Made by a program: the position numbers and the translations under genes
Shown: positions 31,987-43,800 of the stretch, in pieces
Layout of the letters: every line of letters begins with the position of its first letter
Numbering within the stretch: the stretch's first letter is position 1
Notes under the pieces: model-generated
The model's input: only the letters and a program-made list of their open reading frames with translations
The model's database searches: none
Told to the model about the DNA's origin: nothing
NCBI GenBank assembly: GCA_964019695.1
Contig: OZ026521.1
Span: 33,515,601-33,579,600, forward strand
DNA length: 64,000 nt
Source: Loripinus fragilis
Taxonomy: Eukaryota; Mollusca; Bivalvia; Lucinida; Lucinidae
Direction: 5' to 3'

Positions 31987-32041
31987 GACTTTGGTACGAA
32001 ATTAATATACCCTATTTTTCTAAAGAAAAAGCTGGTATAAT

Positions 32042-32429
32042 AAATATGGGAATCATTAGGATCTGATAAAATTATTTGCCTTGATGACATTGATCACCAT
32101 TTCAAGGTCACATCAATACTTTGTGGGGGCCTTTACGCGAAAAATCTCGTTTGTGTGTGGCCCAGGTAACATTCAATTTAGCATACTCAGCTACAGACCA
32201 GCGCTAGACTATGAAATTTGATGTACCACTTGTAAATAATTTTATTTAAAACTATTTTCAGGAAACCAAATGTGCTGATTCACAGGCTGTTCTCTTCTTT
32301 TATTGTTTACATACAACTAAACTAGTCCAGACGGAATTTTCTTTTAATGCACAACATCCACCATATATTTTCTATGAAGGCTACATTCGTACAGCATAAA
32401 AGACATTTGGTTAATTGTATATAGATATA
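32042..32429 (-). other. Receptor intron 3 between Helentron and repeat R1
   Basis: Non-coding, no repeat boundary recognised. Confidence 0.4.
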
Positions 32430-33880
32430 AAAGTAAGATCAGGAATCGATACAATCAAGTACCACACCTTACCCAGGATACCACATGGGAAAGCGACAAA
32501 AACACAACTAGAGCAGAAGTTGATGGTACACCATCGCAAATACCCGCTTTTTGACCTATAACCTTTACCTTGGGGTCAAGGTCACACAAAATGTAGCTCA
32601 GTACCTTCAACATAATATGACATATGTACCTGTAAAATTTGAAGTTGTTATGTCCAATGGTTAAGGAGAAGAAGTATTTAAAAAAAATACACTATATGAC
32701 CTTGACCTATGGGTGAAGGTCACACAAAATGTTGTCTAGTGCCCTCCAAATCATATGACATTTTCACCTGCAAAATTTGAAATTGCTACGTCCAACAGTT
32801 TAGGAGAAGATGCATTTACAAGAAAATACATTATTTGACCTTGACTTTCAGGTCAAGGTCTCACTAAATGTTGCCCAGTGCCCTCTACATCATGTGACCT
32901 ATGCACCTACAGAGTTTGAAGTTACTACGTCAAAAGTTTTAGGAGGAGAAGCATTTACAAGAAATTCAATATTTGACCTTGACCTTGGGGTCAAGGTCAC
33001 ACAAAAATGTTGCCCAGTACCCTCAACATCATGTGAACTATCAAGCTACAAAGTTTGAAGTTGCTAGGTCTAAGCTTTTAGGAGGAGATACATTTACAAG
33101 AAAATTTAATATTTGACATTTGACCCTGACCTTGGGTCACGGTCACACAAAATGTTGCCCAGTACCCTCTACATCATGTGACCTTTTCAGCTACAAAGTT
33201 TGAAGTTGCTACGTCAAAAGATTAAGGAGGAGATGCATTTACAAGAAAATTCAATATTTGACCTTTGACCTTGACCTTGGGGTCAAGGTCACACAAAATG
33301 TTGCCCAGTACCCTCTACACCATGTGACCTATTCAGCTACAAAGTTTGAAGTTGCTACGTCTAACCATTTAGGAGGAGATACATTTACAAGAAAATACAA
33401 CATTTGACCTTTGACCTTGGGGTCAAGGTCACACGAAATGTTGCCCAGCACCCTCTACATCATGTGACCTATACAACTACAAAGATTAAAGTTGCTACCT
33501 CTAATGGTTTAGGAGGAGATACATTTACAAGAAACGTGACGGACGAACGTACGCACGGACGCACAGACGGACGGACAGACGGACAGACAGACGGACGAAC
33601 GGACGACGGACCGACTTTGACAGGAAATTAATATACCCTTTTTTCTAAAGAAAAAAAAGCGGGTATAATTACATATCACAAACAAGAGCCAAGAGGTTAG
33701 CCCTTTCCCAGGTGGTGGCCACAAGGTAGCAATGAAAAGACGCAAAAGCATGACAGACACAAGACTTAAATAACACAAATGATCCACAAAAGAAGTACCG
33801 CCTTTGAACGGTCATTAATAATGTTTTACTGGAGGGCTTAAACCAGTTTAACGGCGCCAACCTCGCCCTTAATTCTGTTG
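32430..33880. repeat. Dispersed repeat family R1, copy 2, split by a pearl-like insertion
   Basis: The left part is 32430-32507 (ATCAGGAATCGATACAATCA ... AAAGCGACAAAAACACAA) and the right part 33672-33880 (AACAAGAGCCAAGAGGTTAG ... ACTGGAGGGCTT). The R1 copies at 7915 and 34845 are continuous across this point, so the element at 32508-33671 jumped into it. Confidence 0.75.
32508..33671 (-). mobile_element. Pearl-like non-autonomous Helentron derivative
   Basis: - strand: the 5' end ATTATACCCGCTTTTTTTTC leads to AATTAATTTCCTGTCAAAGT, then the (CCGT)n stretch, about five to six diverged tandem units of about 140 bp, and the 3' end CAAAAAGCGGGTATTTGCG, hairpin GATGGTGTACCATC, ten bases, CTAG (32508-32511), T. 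Both ends match the 11.1-kb element, and the internal repeat is the same type, but the coding block is absent. Structure and ACRG microsatellite fit the pearl family described from bivalves. Confidence 0.88.
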
Positions 33881-34113
33881 TGGACAATTAATAATTGCAT
33901 GTCAAATTTAGAGATAGGACTAGAACAAAGAAACCTGAGAAGAATGTTCATTTTTGCTGTCTTCTGTTTCTGTTTTCTTTTTATTTAAGAGATAGTTTCA
34001 GAATAAAGAATCTGGTTAACAGGGAAAAGTGTAAACCAGTATCTTTGCCTGACACTATCTGGGAATCTGACTTACAAATGAGACATGTGTATCATATGGG
34101 TATCTTTACTTAC
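33881..34113 (-). other. Receptor intron 3 next to exon 3
   Basis: Non-coding; ends at the donor gtaagtaa of exon 3. Confidence 0.4.
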
Positions 34114-34243
34114 CTTCTCTTTAACATAATGAAAATTACAACACCTGCGACAGTAACCAAGAATAACAGCCCGCAGCCAGCGGCCACTCCTATTAGAATA
34201 CCGTCAATGCCTGTTTCCTGTCCTGTGGCCGCCAAAGATTGTT
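34114..34243 (-). CDS. ITIM receptor, exon 3 (transmembrane)
   Basis: A 130-bp exon, acceptor ..gaattttcag, donor gtaagtaa. In the phase set by exon 2 it reads EQSLAATGQETG followed by a single hydrophobic helix, IDGILIGVAAGCGLLFLVTV and AGVVIFIM, then LKRR. This is a type I membrane span with basic stop-transfer residues continuing in exon 4. It begins with two bases of a codon and ends two bases into one, matching both neighbours. The exon is too short for ordinary frame finding but well supported by composition and phase. Confidence 0.85.
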
Positions 34244-34844
34244 CTGAAAATTCAAATAGTAAAACTTTTTGCTTTGTATTTGTGTGTCATATTTGCACCC
34301 TGTCAGGGTGTGTCATATTTGCACCCTGGGTAATTTTGCATGCTTTTACGTCACTGGCATTATTTTGTTAAAATTATTTCAGAAATACCATCATAGTGTC
34401 AAACAGCTTGAATCCAGATCAGACCTGACATTATGTAATCAGTACATGTAATAAACCCTCCACAATGGAACACAGATGTTGTTGACACGGTCCTGTCGCG
34501 AAGTTATTAAGTTTACAAGTGAAAGAAACAGCTATACATATGTAAAAAAAACAAATTTCACAATTGAAATGAAACTGAATATATTTTTTAAAGATATTTC
34601 TTGTTTATAATTGTGATAATTTCTGGTTATATTATTTTGTATTCCGGTATTACACAATAGCTGCACCTAAGAAACCAGTTTTACAAAATTCAAGATTTAT
34701 TTGTTCCAAAGAGGATCTGGTTTTCAAAATGGCGTCTTCTACAATCCATAGTCATTGCTTTATTGGGAAAAAGGACAGAATCAAGCCATCAAATGAGAAT
34801 TTAGTTCTTGTCACATTGTTGAACAACGAAGTGAGGAAGAAGTC

Positions 34845-35110
34845 AAAGATCAGGAATCGATACAATCAAATACCACACCTGACCTAAGACACCATATGGG
34901 AAAGTGGCAAAAACATCACATTCAAGAGAGCCAAGAGGTCAGCCCTTTCCCAGCAGGTGAACACAAGGCTGCAAAGAACAGACGAACAGCATGATACACA
35001 CAAAAACACAAATAACAAAAAAACGATCCACAAAAGAAGCATCGCCTTGGAACGGTCAGTTAAAATTTACTGGATGGATTACACATATTTGACGATACCA
35101 ACCTCACCCT
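34845..35110. repeat. Dispersed repeat family R1, copy 3
   Basis: Same ordered blocks as 7915-8190: ATCAGGAATCGATACAATCA, AGCCCTTTCCCAGCAGGTGA, GCCTTGGAACGGTCAG, CCAACCTCACCCTTA. Confidence 0.7.
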
Positions 35111-35259
35111 TATTCCTGAGGTGAGTCTGTGCAAAATCTAAATATGTGGTCTATGCATACATTTGTTACTATTTAAAAGCAATTAGTTACATCTTTTGGA
35201 AAATACAGTGTGTTACACAAAGATATCAAATATGTTCTACCTCTAAAATAGTAAGTGAG

Positions 35260-35590
35260 TATGATCAATCACAAACTGCAGACAAAATCATTGCACCGTG
35301 AGGAAGAGCCACACAACAATCACGAGACACCTGAAAGACAAACTAAGCAAAGCAACCAGCTCTCTCTTCCCCATCAATATGATTATAAAACTAGAATGGA
35401 TATAAAGTAACGCGAAACAAAACATAGAACAACTTCAGAATCCCACAATGAGAGTTACAACCAACAAAGAATCAACAGCAACAGAACTACCGCCTTAGAA
35501 CGGACAGCAGCCTAAGCCACTGGAGGGCTTATATGCATTTTACTGGAACAAAATCTTCGCCCTAGATTCTGCTGTTGTTGAGGCACAAAA
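35260..35590. repeat. Dispersed repeat family R2, copy 1
   Basis: AATCACAAACTGCAGACA, AGCAAAGCAACCAGCTCTCT, TCTTCCCCATCAA, ATAAAGTAACG, ACCGCCTTAGAACGGACAGC. A second copy is at 44210-44480 within the 9.1-kb element. The GCCTT-GAACGG end resembles R1, so R1 and R2 may be related. Confidence 0.7.
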
Positions 35591-36587
35591 ATGTTAACCT
35601 CACATGGAAGCTTCCTAACTATTGCAATGTATCATCATGGAGAGACAATCTAATCTAATTAACAAATTATGATGAAACAAAGAAAAGGGCTCACGACTCA
35701 CAGATAGTCAGAGCTAAACAAAACCTCAAGTTGAGCCACAGTGGGCCCAGCTACATACAAGCATCAGGCACCAAACCAACGATTAAAGCTTTACGCCATA
35801 CATCATGATGTGCGTGCTAAGATGTTCTTGTGTGCCTTGTCAGAATTCAGACATGGGCTTGTTCATTTAGTCTTAAAAAATCATCCGCTACACACATTCA
35901 ACTGTAGGCATGATAAGATTCACATTTATCTTTGTTTACAAAATTTTGTCATGTCTTATTTGTAATTTGGAGAAATAAACACGAACAGCTATAAGTTTAG
36001 AATCTAAACTGTTTCTGTAATATTAGGCTTTTTTTTAATTAAACAAATGGGAAGACGCATTCACCTCCCCGCCTCGGGGACCCAATTCATTTTATTGGAT
36101 GCGTCATACCATAAGGAGAATGTATATAGATGAGGGGATCTGATTTGATTCTGAGATATTAAGCTATTCCCTGAAATGATAGAAATCGTTTGAATTCGGT
36201 GTGACCTGTGGGTGGAAGGGTGGTGCGTTCTCTGCTGCTGCTTTCAGAGAGATGGTCTTGTCATATTTGGCCTGTTGGCAGAATGAAGCTTGCTTCACTT
36301 GATACAAGTTTAGGCAGGGGTCGAGGCATTTTAATCTACCTGATTCTCCTTTCCTCTCTTCCTCTGTCTGGGAGGAGTATATCAACTTGACTGAAATGTT
36401 GTTGACTGGGACTTTATACCTTAACTCATTCAATAAATCACTCAATCAACCAATTCCGTGTGGCTGCAATGCAAAAGTATTTTTGCCTGCAAACATATGC
36501 AAATTTGCACATATACAAACATTCCTCGTGTGTACTAGGCTTTAAGTTTAACCCTTTGCATTTTGATTACTGGAGAACAGGTACTTT

Positions 36588-36656
36588 GGCAAATAGTGAA
36601 GACCCAGATGAAATCTCGCATCATGCGACATTTTATCAGGGTCAGCACTATTTGCC
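36588..36656. repeat. Hairpin, GACCCAGAT family
   Basis: GGCAAATAGTGAAGACCCAG pairs with the complement of TCAGGGTCAGCACTATTTGCC, around a loop with CGCATCATGCG. Similar hairpins lie at 4710-4775, 8665-8702, 16213-16289 and 55034-55083. Confidence 0.75.
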
Positions 36657-36842
36657 TAGATAAAAACAATCTCCAGGAACAAAAGCAAATGGTATTATAA
36701 ACAATGTGATTGAGAACCTCTTGAAATGCAAAATAAACGATCCGATACTTATTGTATCAATATGTATGAAATCCACTAGAATGAAAAGAATTAATAAATT
36801 TCTGTCGCCTATCTAATGCGTATCTTTCGAATTTGTAATTAC

Positions 36843-38264
36843 CTCTTGAGCAAAACGTTCCTGTGTATCCATCAATGCACCCATGCTCACATGATCCATC
36901 ATCCATGTTACATTCTGAACTATTACAGAAGAAGCTGCACTTATTTTCACATAGTTTTCCCCACCATGTAGGCTGGCATCCCCAAAGACAGGCTCCACTC
37001 TGTATCGTACAAACGGAAGCTCTTTCAACACTTGGTAATTTGCAATTACTACTGCAAGTTCGTTCACAAAGTTCACCAAAATATCCACTCTCACAGGTCG
37101 TACAAATTTCGTAGTTTCTTCGATCACACTGAACACATCCAGTGTTGCATCTTATGTTACATTTCTCGCCCGACCATCCAGCATTGCACCCCATTAAGCA
37201 CCTTCCAGACTTATCTTCACATTTGTTTTGAGAGCATCCTGAATTACAGAATTGTTCACACATCATTCCCCAACTCCCTTCTGCACATTTATCACACTCG
37301 GATGAAGAGATACATGATTTACAGTCGTTGGGACATTTTTCACAAAATTGCACATTTGCATTTGGAAAGATGTTATGAGTCGTGCTTACTGGTTTGAAGA
37401 ATCCCGATGTGCATTGCCCTGTGCATCCCGTCTTTGCTTCACACGTATCTATACATCCTGTGCAATTATGTTGACAAAGGTTTCCAAAATATCCATCTTT
37501 ACACGTGATGCAGTTAAGTGAATCTGTACACGAATGACAATTTGTAGGACAATTCACACAGCGGTTGTTGTCATCATATTCTTTGAAATATTCGTTAAAA
37601 GCACATATGCGATCCTGACAAATTGTACCCATGAACCCCACTTGGCACTCTGTGCAAACTGCAGTGTCTGTACATTTCCTACAGTTATTCGGGCAGTTAA
37701 TGCATTGCCCTAAACTACTTAGGTATAATCCATCAGGACATACTTCTGAACACATCGTACAGTCGCTATCTTTACAAATACTGCAAGGGTACTGACATAA
37801 TGACCCCCAATATCCATCAATACATTTGTCACATTCTGTATCTGTCAAACACGTTTCACAGTTATCTGGACATGCAACACACTTACCATCATTGAAGAAA
37901 TACCCTGGAGAACAGTCTCTTTCACAACCATCACAAAAGTTCCGACACTCAGAGCCCACATATCCAGTCATGCAATTATCACAGTTTGTGTTTGTCCAGC
38001 ATATCATACAATTATTCTCACAGCGATGACACTCGCCTTGGTCCAAGTAATATCCAGGTCTACAATTACCCGAACAACCTTTCTCAATGTTACAACCTCC
38101 ATCACAATTATCACACGAGTACTCACAGTTAGATCCCCAATATCCAGACTTGCACTTATACTCACATTCTGTGCTTGAAACACAGCTTTCACAAGTATCT
38201 GGGCATGTAATGCAGCCACCCCCAATCTCTTCGCACCACCATTTATTTGATGACTCCGAACATC
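36843..38264 (-). CDS. ITIM receptor, exon 2 (EGF-like cysteine-rich ectodomain)
   Basis: One 1422-bp exon encoding 474 residues of Cys-rich repeats of EGF/laminin-EGF or furin type: CPDNCETCLTDTECDKCIDG and YWGSLCQ, CPNNCRKCTDTAVCTEC, CPTNCHSCTDSLNCITC, and GYFGNLCQ/GYTGTFC endings. The pattern C-x2-C-x2/3-C-x6/7-C-x2-C-x4-G-Y/W-x-G-x2-C recurs about ten times, as in MEGF10/11, Draper, CED-1 and scavenger receptor F proteins, which bind apoptotic cells, bacteria or modified lipoproteins. The acceptor is ttgttgtag and the donor follows TCAAGAG (gtaatt). The start phase needs one base from exon 1; the end leaves one base for exon 3. Running past the donor would give an unrelated tail with a stop at 36757. 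Confidence 0.85.
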
Positions 38265-38779
38265 CTACAACAATACCATTGATAACATTAACAGGCTGCT
38301 AGAGCCGGTTTGTGTAACGCAGTTGGTAGCGAGTCAGATTAGTAAACTACAATATAGGGGTCATAAATTCAAACCCTGGTATGGTCACATACTTTCACAG
38401 AGATTATTCTTTTCCCTATCGATGATGCAAAGGGGCCAGTTGTCAATTAATAATGAAAGTTTGCGCCCACTTAGTACTGGGAAACTGCTTAAGAGCAGCC
38501 TTCAATGAACAGTATAATCATTCATTATCAAAATTCATATGACAGAAAAATGGTTGAAGCGACGTTAAGCCCAAACCTAACAACAAGACAAAAGTGTAGC
38601 GTATGTTGTTCGGTCCATAATATGAATAGCTCTCTACAGTAGGAACATAATGCGTAATTTTCATACCGCTCATAAAATTAATTGTTTTCGGCGTGGCCGC
38701 CATGCCCGTCGTGACATGATCGCTTCAAACATCCAATCTAACCTGATTATCAAGGGGTTCAAGTTAAGTACGTGTACTA
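38265..38779 (-). other. Receptor intron 1, start
   Basis: A tRNA-like SINE head candidate lies at 38301-38395 (GCAGTTGGTAGCG as A box, AAATTCAAACCC as B box). It is only about 40 bp upstream of the exon 2 acceptor. Otherwise nothing is seen. Confidence 0.35.
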
Positions 38780-40300
38780 CCTGGTATTGGTCTTACAACA
38801 CCATATTTTAAATGTTTAATAAATTGCCATGCTCGGTGCAATACATATGGTCAAAGATGGCATTGTGATCTAAAGAATACACAAAACAATTTTAATTTTA
38901 AGAAGTTTGAGTCGTTAATTTTCGTATCATAAAATCAATATTTACGAGGGGCGTTCAATATGTAATGAAAACAGCCCAATATATTCCAAAGTTTTATATT
39001 TACACACTTCATAATTGCTTTCATTAAAAGGTCTGTTTCTTGGCTAAATGAATGTAAAATTGCAGTTGTCCAGCTCCCTATCAAATTTACAGAAGCCACT
39101 TTCAAGATAGGGTGCTGAAGTACACTGCGATATGAATTAAAACAATGTTTTCAAAAGCAAATAACTACATGAACGAGGGATGTTTTCAGTCGGCATCTTT
39201 GTGTGGTAAATATCCATATATTAGTGATTTATACCTGCAAATATTTTTGGTATTGCTTTATATTCTATGAAATACTGAGGCTGCCATTTTGGTCAAAATC
39301 CTCCATGCAGCTAAATTTTCTGGTATTCAATTGACAGCATCGTTTTTGCGTGAAGGAATACATAGCGAAAATTAATATGAAAATCATTTGTAACATTTTT
39401 TCCAGTCGCTTTAATGCTCATTTGCAAGTAATACAACAGATTTTGAAATTTCGATATTTAATCTCACCCATAAAGTACCCCAAATACGCCATTTGAAATA
39501 AGAAAATCACTTAAAAGAATGCCATGTCTGGCTTATACTGAAATGGATCAGACAAAGTACCGCGTTTCATCGATGTTTGCATTCGGATGCATTATTTGGA
39601 CATTGTTACACGTATTTACATGTACATACTCTGGCTGGCTTATTACAGACAATAAAATTATAGGAAACGAAAATGGTATACCACTCAGATGAGATACCCC
39701 TAGATATTGGTTACAGTTTAAATGGTCTGCTGCCTATGCACTATGTATATTGAAACTTCGATACAATCAAAATTGTCCTATCCAGGTACAAAACCACATA
39801 TCCGATTTTCAAGAACCATGCATAATTTAGTGTTACATCCATTGCTTTAAACGACGTCAACGTAAGAGGGGGTAACGTAATAAAACCGTTTGCACGAGAA
39901 ATCGGTACCAGTCAAAAGTTTGCATCGTTACTGCAGATAAAGGGGAAATGAGTCAGAAAATTATGGATATGTGATTCATGCATGTTAAATGTATGTTTTA
40001 GAAAATACAGCATGCCTTTCTACCTTTGTTAAAATGAGTCTTTACAATTCGAAGGAAAATATATGCAGTGTATATTAGTGTGCTTTTTAAAAAGTCATTA
40101 ACTTGTTAAATTTGGAAAGATAAAATATTGTTTCTTGCACCATTATAAAGGCGATGCTTTGATCTTTTGTTTGGCATATGGCATAAATCCCTAACCCGTT
40201 TGGGGATGTAGTTATGAATGGGTTTTCATTACATATTGAACCCCCCTCGTAACTAAGGTGGTACTTAAATTTAAGGAGGCATTGTAATTTTGGACCCTGA
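38780..40300. mobile_element. MITE of the GGACCCGGAATTAC family, interrupted
   Basis: 38780-38943 matches the interior of 2734-2988 (AATAAATTGCC, GATGGCATTGTGATCTA, AAAATCAATA). 40252-40300 supplies the other end (TAAGGAGGCATTGTAATTTTGGACCC). The mariner-type element 38945-40249 separates them. Confidence 0.7.
38945..40249. mobile_element. Mariner-type element, 1305 bp, no intact transposase
   Basis: Ends of about 30 bp are near-perfect inverted repeats (CGAGGGGCGTTCAATATGTA ... and complement), flanked by TA on both sides (38943-38944, 40250-40251). Size and ends fit Tc1/mariner. No frame resembling a D,D34D transposase is visible, so it is non-autonomous or heavily decayed. Confidence 0.8.
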
Positions 40301-40892
40301 TGATTACACAATATTTAAACACTATCCTATAAGCATTTTGTCAAACAAAGTAAAAACTGTTTTTTGATGAAAGCCACCGTGGTATACTTCTACCACGACC
40401 TCTAAGTAATGGCTCTAGATTCATTCAATGCATTTATCGTTATAGTCACGCATCAAAGCGTTTTGTGGAAGTATAGCCAAAATGTTAATCATAAACACCT
40501 GAACATCTATAATATGGAAGGTAAAAAGCGACATTATTCAATGCATACATCTTTGTTTTTGTATGTTGGCAATTTCATTCTATTTTGTAAATTGTGTCAT
40601 TATATCATGCAAATTGTCATTTAATAGTCGTTTCACTCGTAATCAGATTCCGATCATGTCATTTCTCGGTTTTAAAAAGGCAGAACTAGGTTGCAAAATG
40701 TCAGAACTACATTTGTATGTTGTAAAAAGGCAGAACTGGGTTGTCATAATACGAAAGTGAATGTGCTTTAGTATTTTGACGCCAGAGGGCGCACCAATTT
40801 TACTGGGAATAAATAATTTCTCCCATGCAAGTAGAACTCGCTGCAAACGGTGTTAAGGATGATTTTTTTAACAAGAAGTTCCCCCTACGTGG
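40301..40892. other. Receptor intron 1, no gene
   Basis: About 40400-40800 resembles the complement of 54040-54345 (e.g. TGCATACATCTTTGTTTTTG and AAATTGTGTCATTATATCATG), so a diverged inverted copy of one repeat is present at both places. Confidence 0.45.
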
Positions 40893-41062
40893 GATTTGAT
40901 TCTTTACGTCCCATCAACAATTTTTCAGTTATGTAGGGACAGGTCTTCCTGGGTTGAACCAGCACTAAGCTAGGATCAATGTGTCTTGCTCAAGGACACA
41001 TCGCAGTGACGCTGGTGAGGCTCGAACCCGCTGCCTCTCGGTCTCGAGTCAAGCACTCTTGC
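40893..41062 (-). mobile_element. tRNA-derived SINE, - strand
   Basis: - strand: GAGTGCTTGACTCGAGACCG, B box GGGTTCGAGCCTC, CAGCGTCACTGCG, TTAGTGCTGGTTCAACCCAG, and tail TGATGGGACGTAAAGAATCA. Same family as 62983-63188; the A box is decayed. Confidence 0.75.
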
Positions 41063-41169
41063 CCTCCCCTTACACGTATATATAAGAGAAAACTTCGTCC
41101 CGTCCCGCCAAGCTTGCACACAACCAACAAATGTAGATCTCTTACTGGGTCCGAGCTACAAGTGAAGGC

Positions 41170-41530
41170 AGAACATGCGCGGATACAGAGAGGGGATAGG
41201 GGGTCCGGGGAAAATCACAATTTCGATAGGTTTCTACAGAAATTAGCATTTGGACGCCCCCCCCCCCCTGGAAAAAGTTGGACCCCTCCCCCAACCCCGT
41301 AAAATGTTGGACGCCCTCTGGAACCTTGGAAAATTATTGTTTTCCAAAAAATTAACCATCGGACCCTGGGATCGGTCCCCTCTGTAAAACTGTTAAATAA
41401 GTTGAAGGTGAGGACTAAAAAACAGCAAAAATAACAAAAAACGCTGTCCGAGCTTTTTACTGTCAGGTGGGCCTGGACCCTCTACCCCCCCCCCCCCACT
41501 TGGTGAAAATTCCTGGATCCACACATGCAG
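41170..41530. repeat. C-rich/G-rich dispersed repeat
   Basis: GGTCCGGGG, GGACGCCCCCCCC and GTTGGACCCCTCCCCC-type stretches, plus a copy of the A-rich repeat seen at 13230 (TGAGGACTAAAAAACAGC, GAGCTTTTTACTGTCAGG). Non-coding. Confidence 0.4.
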
Positions 41531-43800
41531 ATGCAGAAGACACATAATACCGCGTTAAATTAAATACTGTCATGTATTTGCCCTGTTTCTTACTTTGAAC
41601 CATTTCTCCTCAAATCGCCTCCCTTTAATAGTACAACTGCATCTTATTTATTTTTCATGCTGTCATGAACAGGGTGGCCAATCACGTGATACACAATTGG
41701 TAATCTCACATTTTTGTGCATGTTTTCGCCTCCATTGAAGGTATGTCAAACGTTTTTTCATGGGGTTTTCGATCGATTTCAGAAAAGACACTGGGTGCAG
41801 AGTACCCCGGCTTTACAGCAGATCATCCTGTCGTTGACCGATTTTAACGTAAACGTGTAGTTCTTGTGAACATTGGCGCAAAGTTTGCCCAACTGACTTG
41901 GTAGGAATCACATTTTTGTCAATATATGCCTCGATGAAAGCTAATCGACTCATTTATTGGATCTAAGGTTTGTTTATGCATTTCGGCCATTACCTCTAGT
42001 GAATAGAATTAAGTTTTCCATAGATTGGGTGTAGGATTACGATTCCTTGCATTGAAAAATGGCAAAGGAAGACGATGGCAGGAATCACACGGTTTGGTAG
42101 GAATCACACTTGAAATTTGCGATAGCAAAATAGATAGGAATCACACTCCTTTGTGTAAATCGAAACTAGAGCTGGCTGAGCAGTCTATTTATGCTGTGGT
42201 TTGTTGTCCGTTATTGATATGTTCATCTATCTGTCTCTATCATTAACTGAATATTCATGTGTGGACCCAGAATGATTTGTAAGAGAGTATCCTCCAACTC
42301 TTGACCTTTTATTTCTAGTGAGGAGAGAGGAAAAATGGGCCATCATCTACGCGCTAGCAAAACGCTGTTGATGATTGGCCCAACACTGAATCCTGGCTTT
42401 GAGATTTTTACAGGGGATCCGAACCAGAATGGCAAAGAAATCCTACAGCTATGTAATTTTTCAGGGGGGAGGGGGTGGTTCTGACCCCTGTCCCCCTATC
42501 TGGATCAACGCATGATATATTCGACATCTCTCACAGAAGAAGCATAATTATAAGACAATTATAAGATGAAACTTGATAGATAGCAGTTAGGTAGTATGAA
42601 CATTCCAAATTGATAAAATTGTTTGGCTTTGGTATTTGGTCGACCATGCAGCAATCCTTAAATTCTTCACGCATTACTTCCATAACATTTGTTGGACTGT
42701 GCAAAAACTTGTTTGGAAGCATCCAGGCAAAATGGATATTGAGGAGTGTTAAAATCGTCCAGTACCATTTTCCTAAACAGCTACCATTGAGTCTCTTTTA
42801 AACTATTCTAATTATTTCTCTTTCCGAACTTAATGTCAGATTTTACTGGAACTTTGAAATTGAGATTCATAGTTGCTATAATCGACGATATCCAAGATGG
42901 CTGCAGTGACAGCAATCTTGAAATCTCCTTGAAAACTTAATCCTATATAGAACTGAAACTTGGCTTGGCGCACTCTGGCACTATGCTTAAATGATTACGC
43001 TTTAATACCCAAAATGGGGGCCATGGCAGTCATCATGAAATTCTTAAAACAACATTTCCTCCCAAAATATGTTTGATTAAGCCAAACCTTAGTAGGGGAG
43101 GGGCTTGTGGGCAACTTTGAATCTTAGATTCAACATTATGACTCTATTTGGATATCTTATATGGCAGCCATTTTGATTTCTTCATTAGTTCATCTCTTAA
43201 GCCATATGTTTGATTGAGCTGTAACTTTGCGGAAGACATTGGGACAATATGGATATTAAAATTTGCTAGAATCATGCATTCATTTTTTTCAAAGTAGAAT
43301 AATTATGATCAGTCTCATCAAGGTGAGTGATTCTGGTCCTCTTGGATCTCTAGTTGGCTTTAAAGGGGTGGCAAGATTGGAAGCAAGTGGATCAGATGAA
43401 CAGCCCCTGCCAAACCATGCAATCCTCTCCAAATCTAGTCAAGATCAGGTATCATATAAATCATAAAAAGCTAAAGTGATTAAAAAAAATACAAGAAGTC
43501 AATGGGCACCGTTATTTTTTATTTCACTTCCTGTTGGAAAATTCAACCAATTCCTGTCGTTTCCAACTTAACAGGATGTCAAACAATTTGTATCCCGATC
43601 AGTCTCTCTAGTAAGACTAAGGTCCAAACTGCTATTTGTCAATACCACCGCCATAGGCGACAGAGAAGGGATGCAGATAATGTGCCAAGACATATGTCTT
43701 TTCAAAGGCATGGCGCATAGAAACTACCCTCAGACTTATTTCGTGTGTGTGCGGATCTAAGAATTTTCATCGTGTGCATGAAAGAAAACTAATCATTGAA

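Larger units (their letters stand above)
20926..32041 (-). mobile_element. Helentron (Helitron superfamily), about 11.1 kb, autonomous type with damaged Rep
   Basis: Read on the - strand, the 5' end (about 32041) starts ATTATACCAGCTTTTTC. A (CCGT/CTGT)n stretch, a 146-bp tandem array, the Rep-helicase-endonuclease frames, the OTU frame and a 29-bp minisatellite follow. The 3' end carries CAAAAAGCGGGTATTTG, a hairpin CGATGGTGTACCATCG and CTAG, followed by T. The 5' ATACC-GC-TTTTT is complementary to AAAAAGCGGGTAT upstream of the 3' hairpin, the asymmetric inverted repeat typical of Helentrons. The element at 32508-33671 has the same ends. It lies in intron 3 of the receptor, in the same orientation. 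The Rep part has two frameshifts and a stop, so this copy is probably inactive. Confidence 0.85.
34244..36842 (-). other. Receptor intron 2
   Basis: Holds the GGGTAATTTTGCATGC repeat (about 34328), repeat R1 copy 3 (34845-35110), repeat R2 copy 1 (35260-35590) and a hairpin of the GACCCAGAT family (36588-36656). No other gene is seen. Confidence 0.6.

Noticed and set aside
36757..36842. Extension of the EGF frame to a stop at 36757
   Set aside because: A donor follows 36843, its phase matches the transmembrane exon, and the extension has no EGF features.
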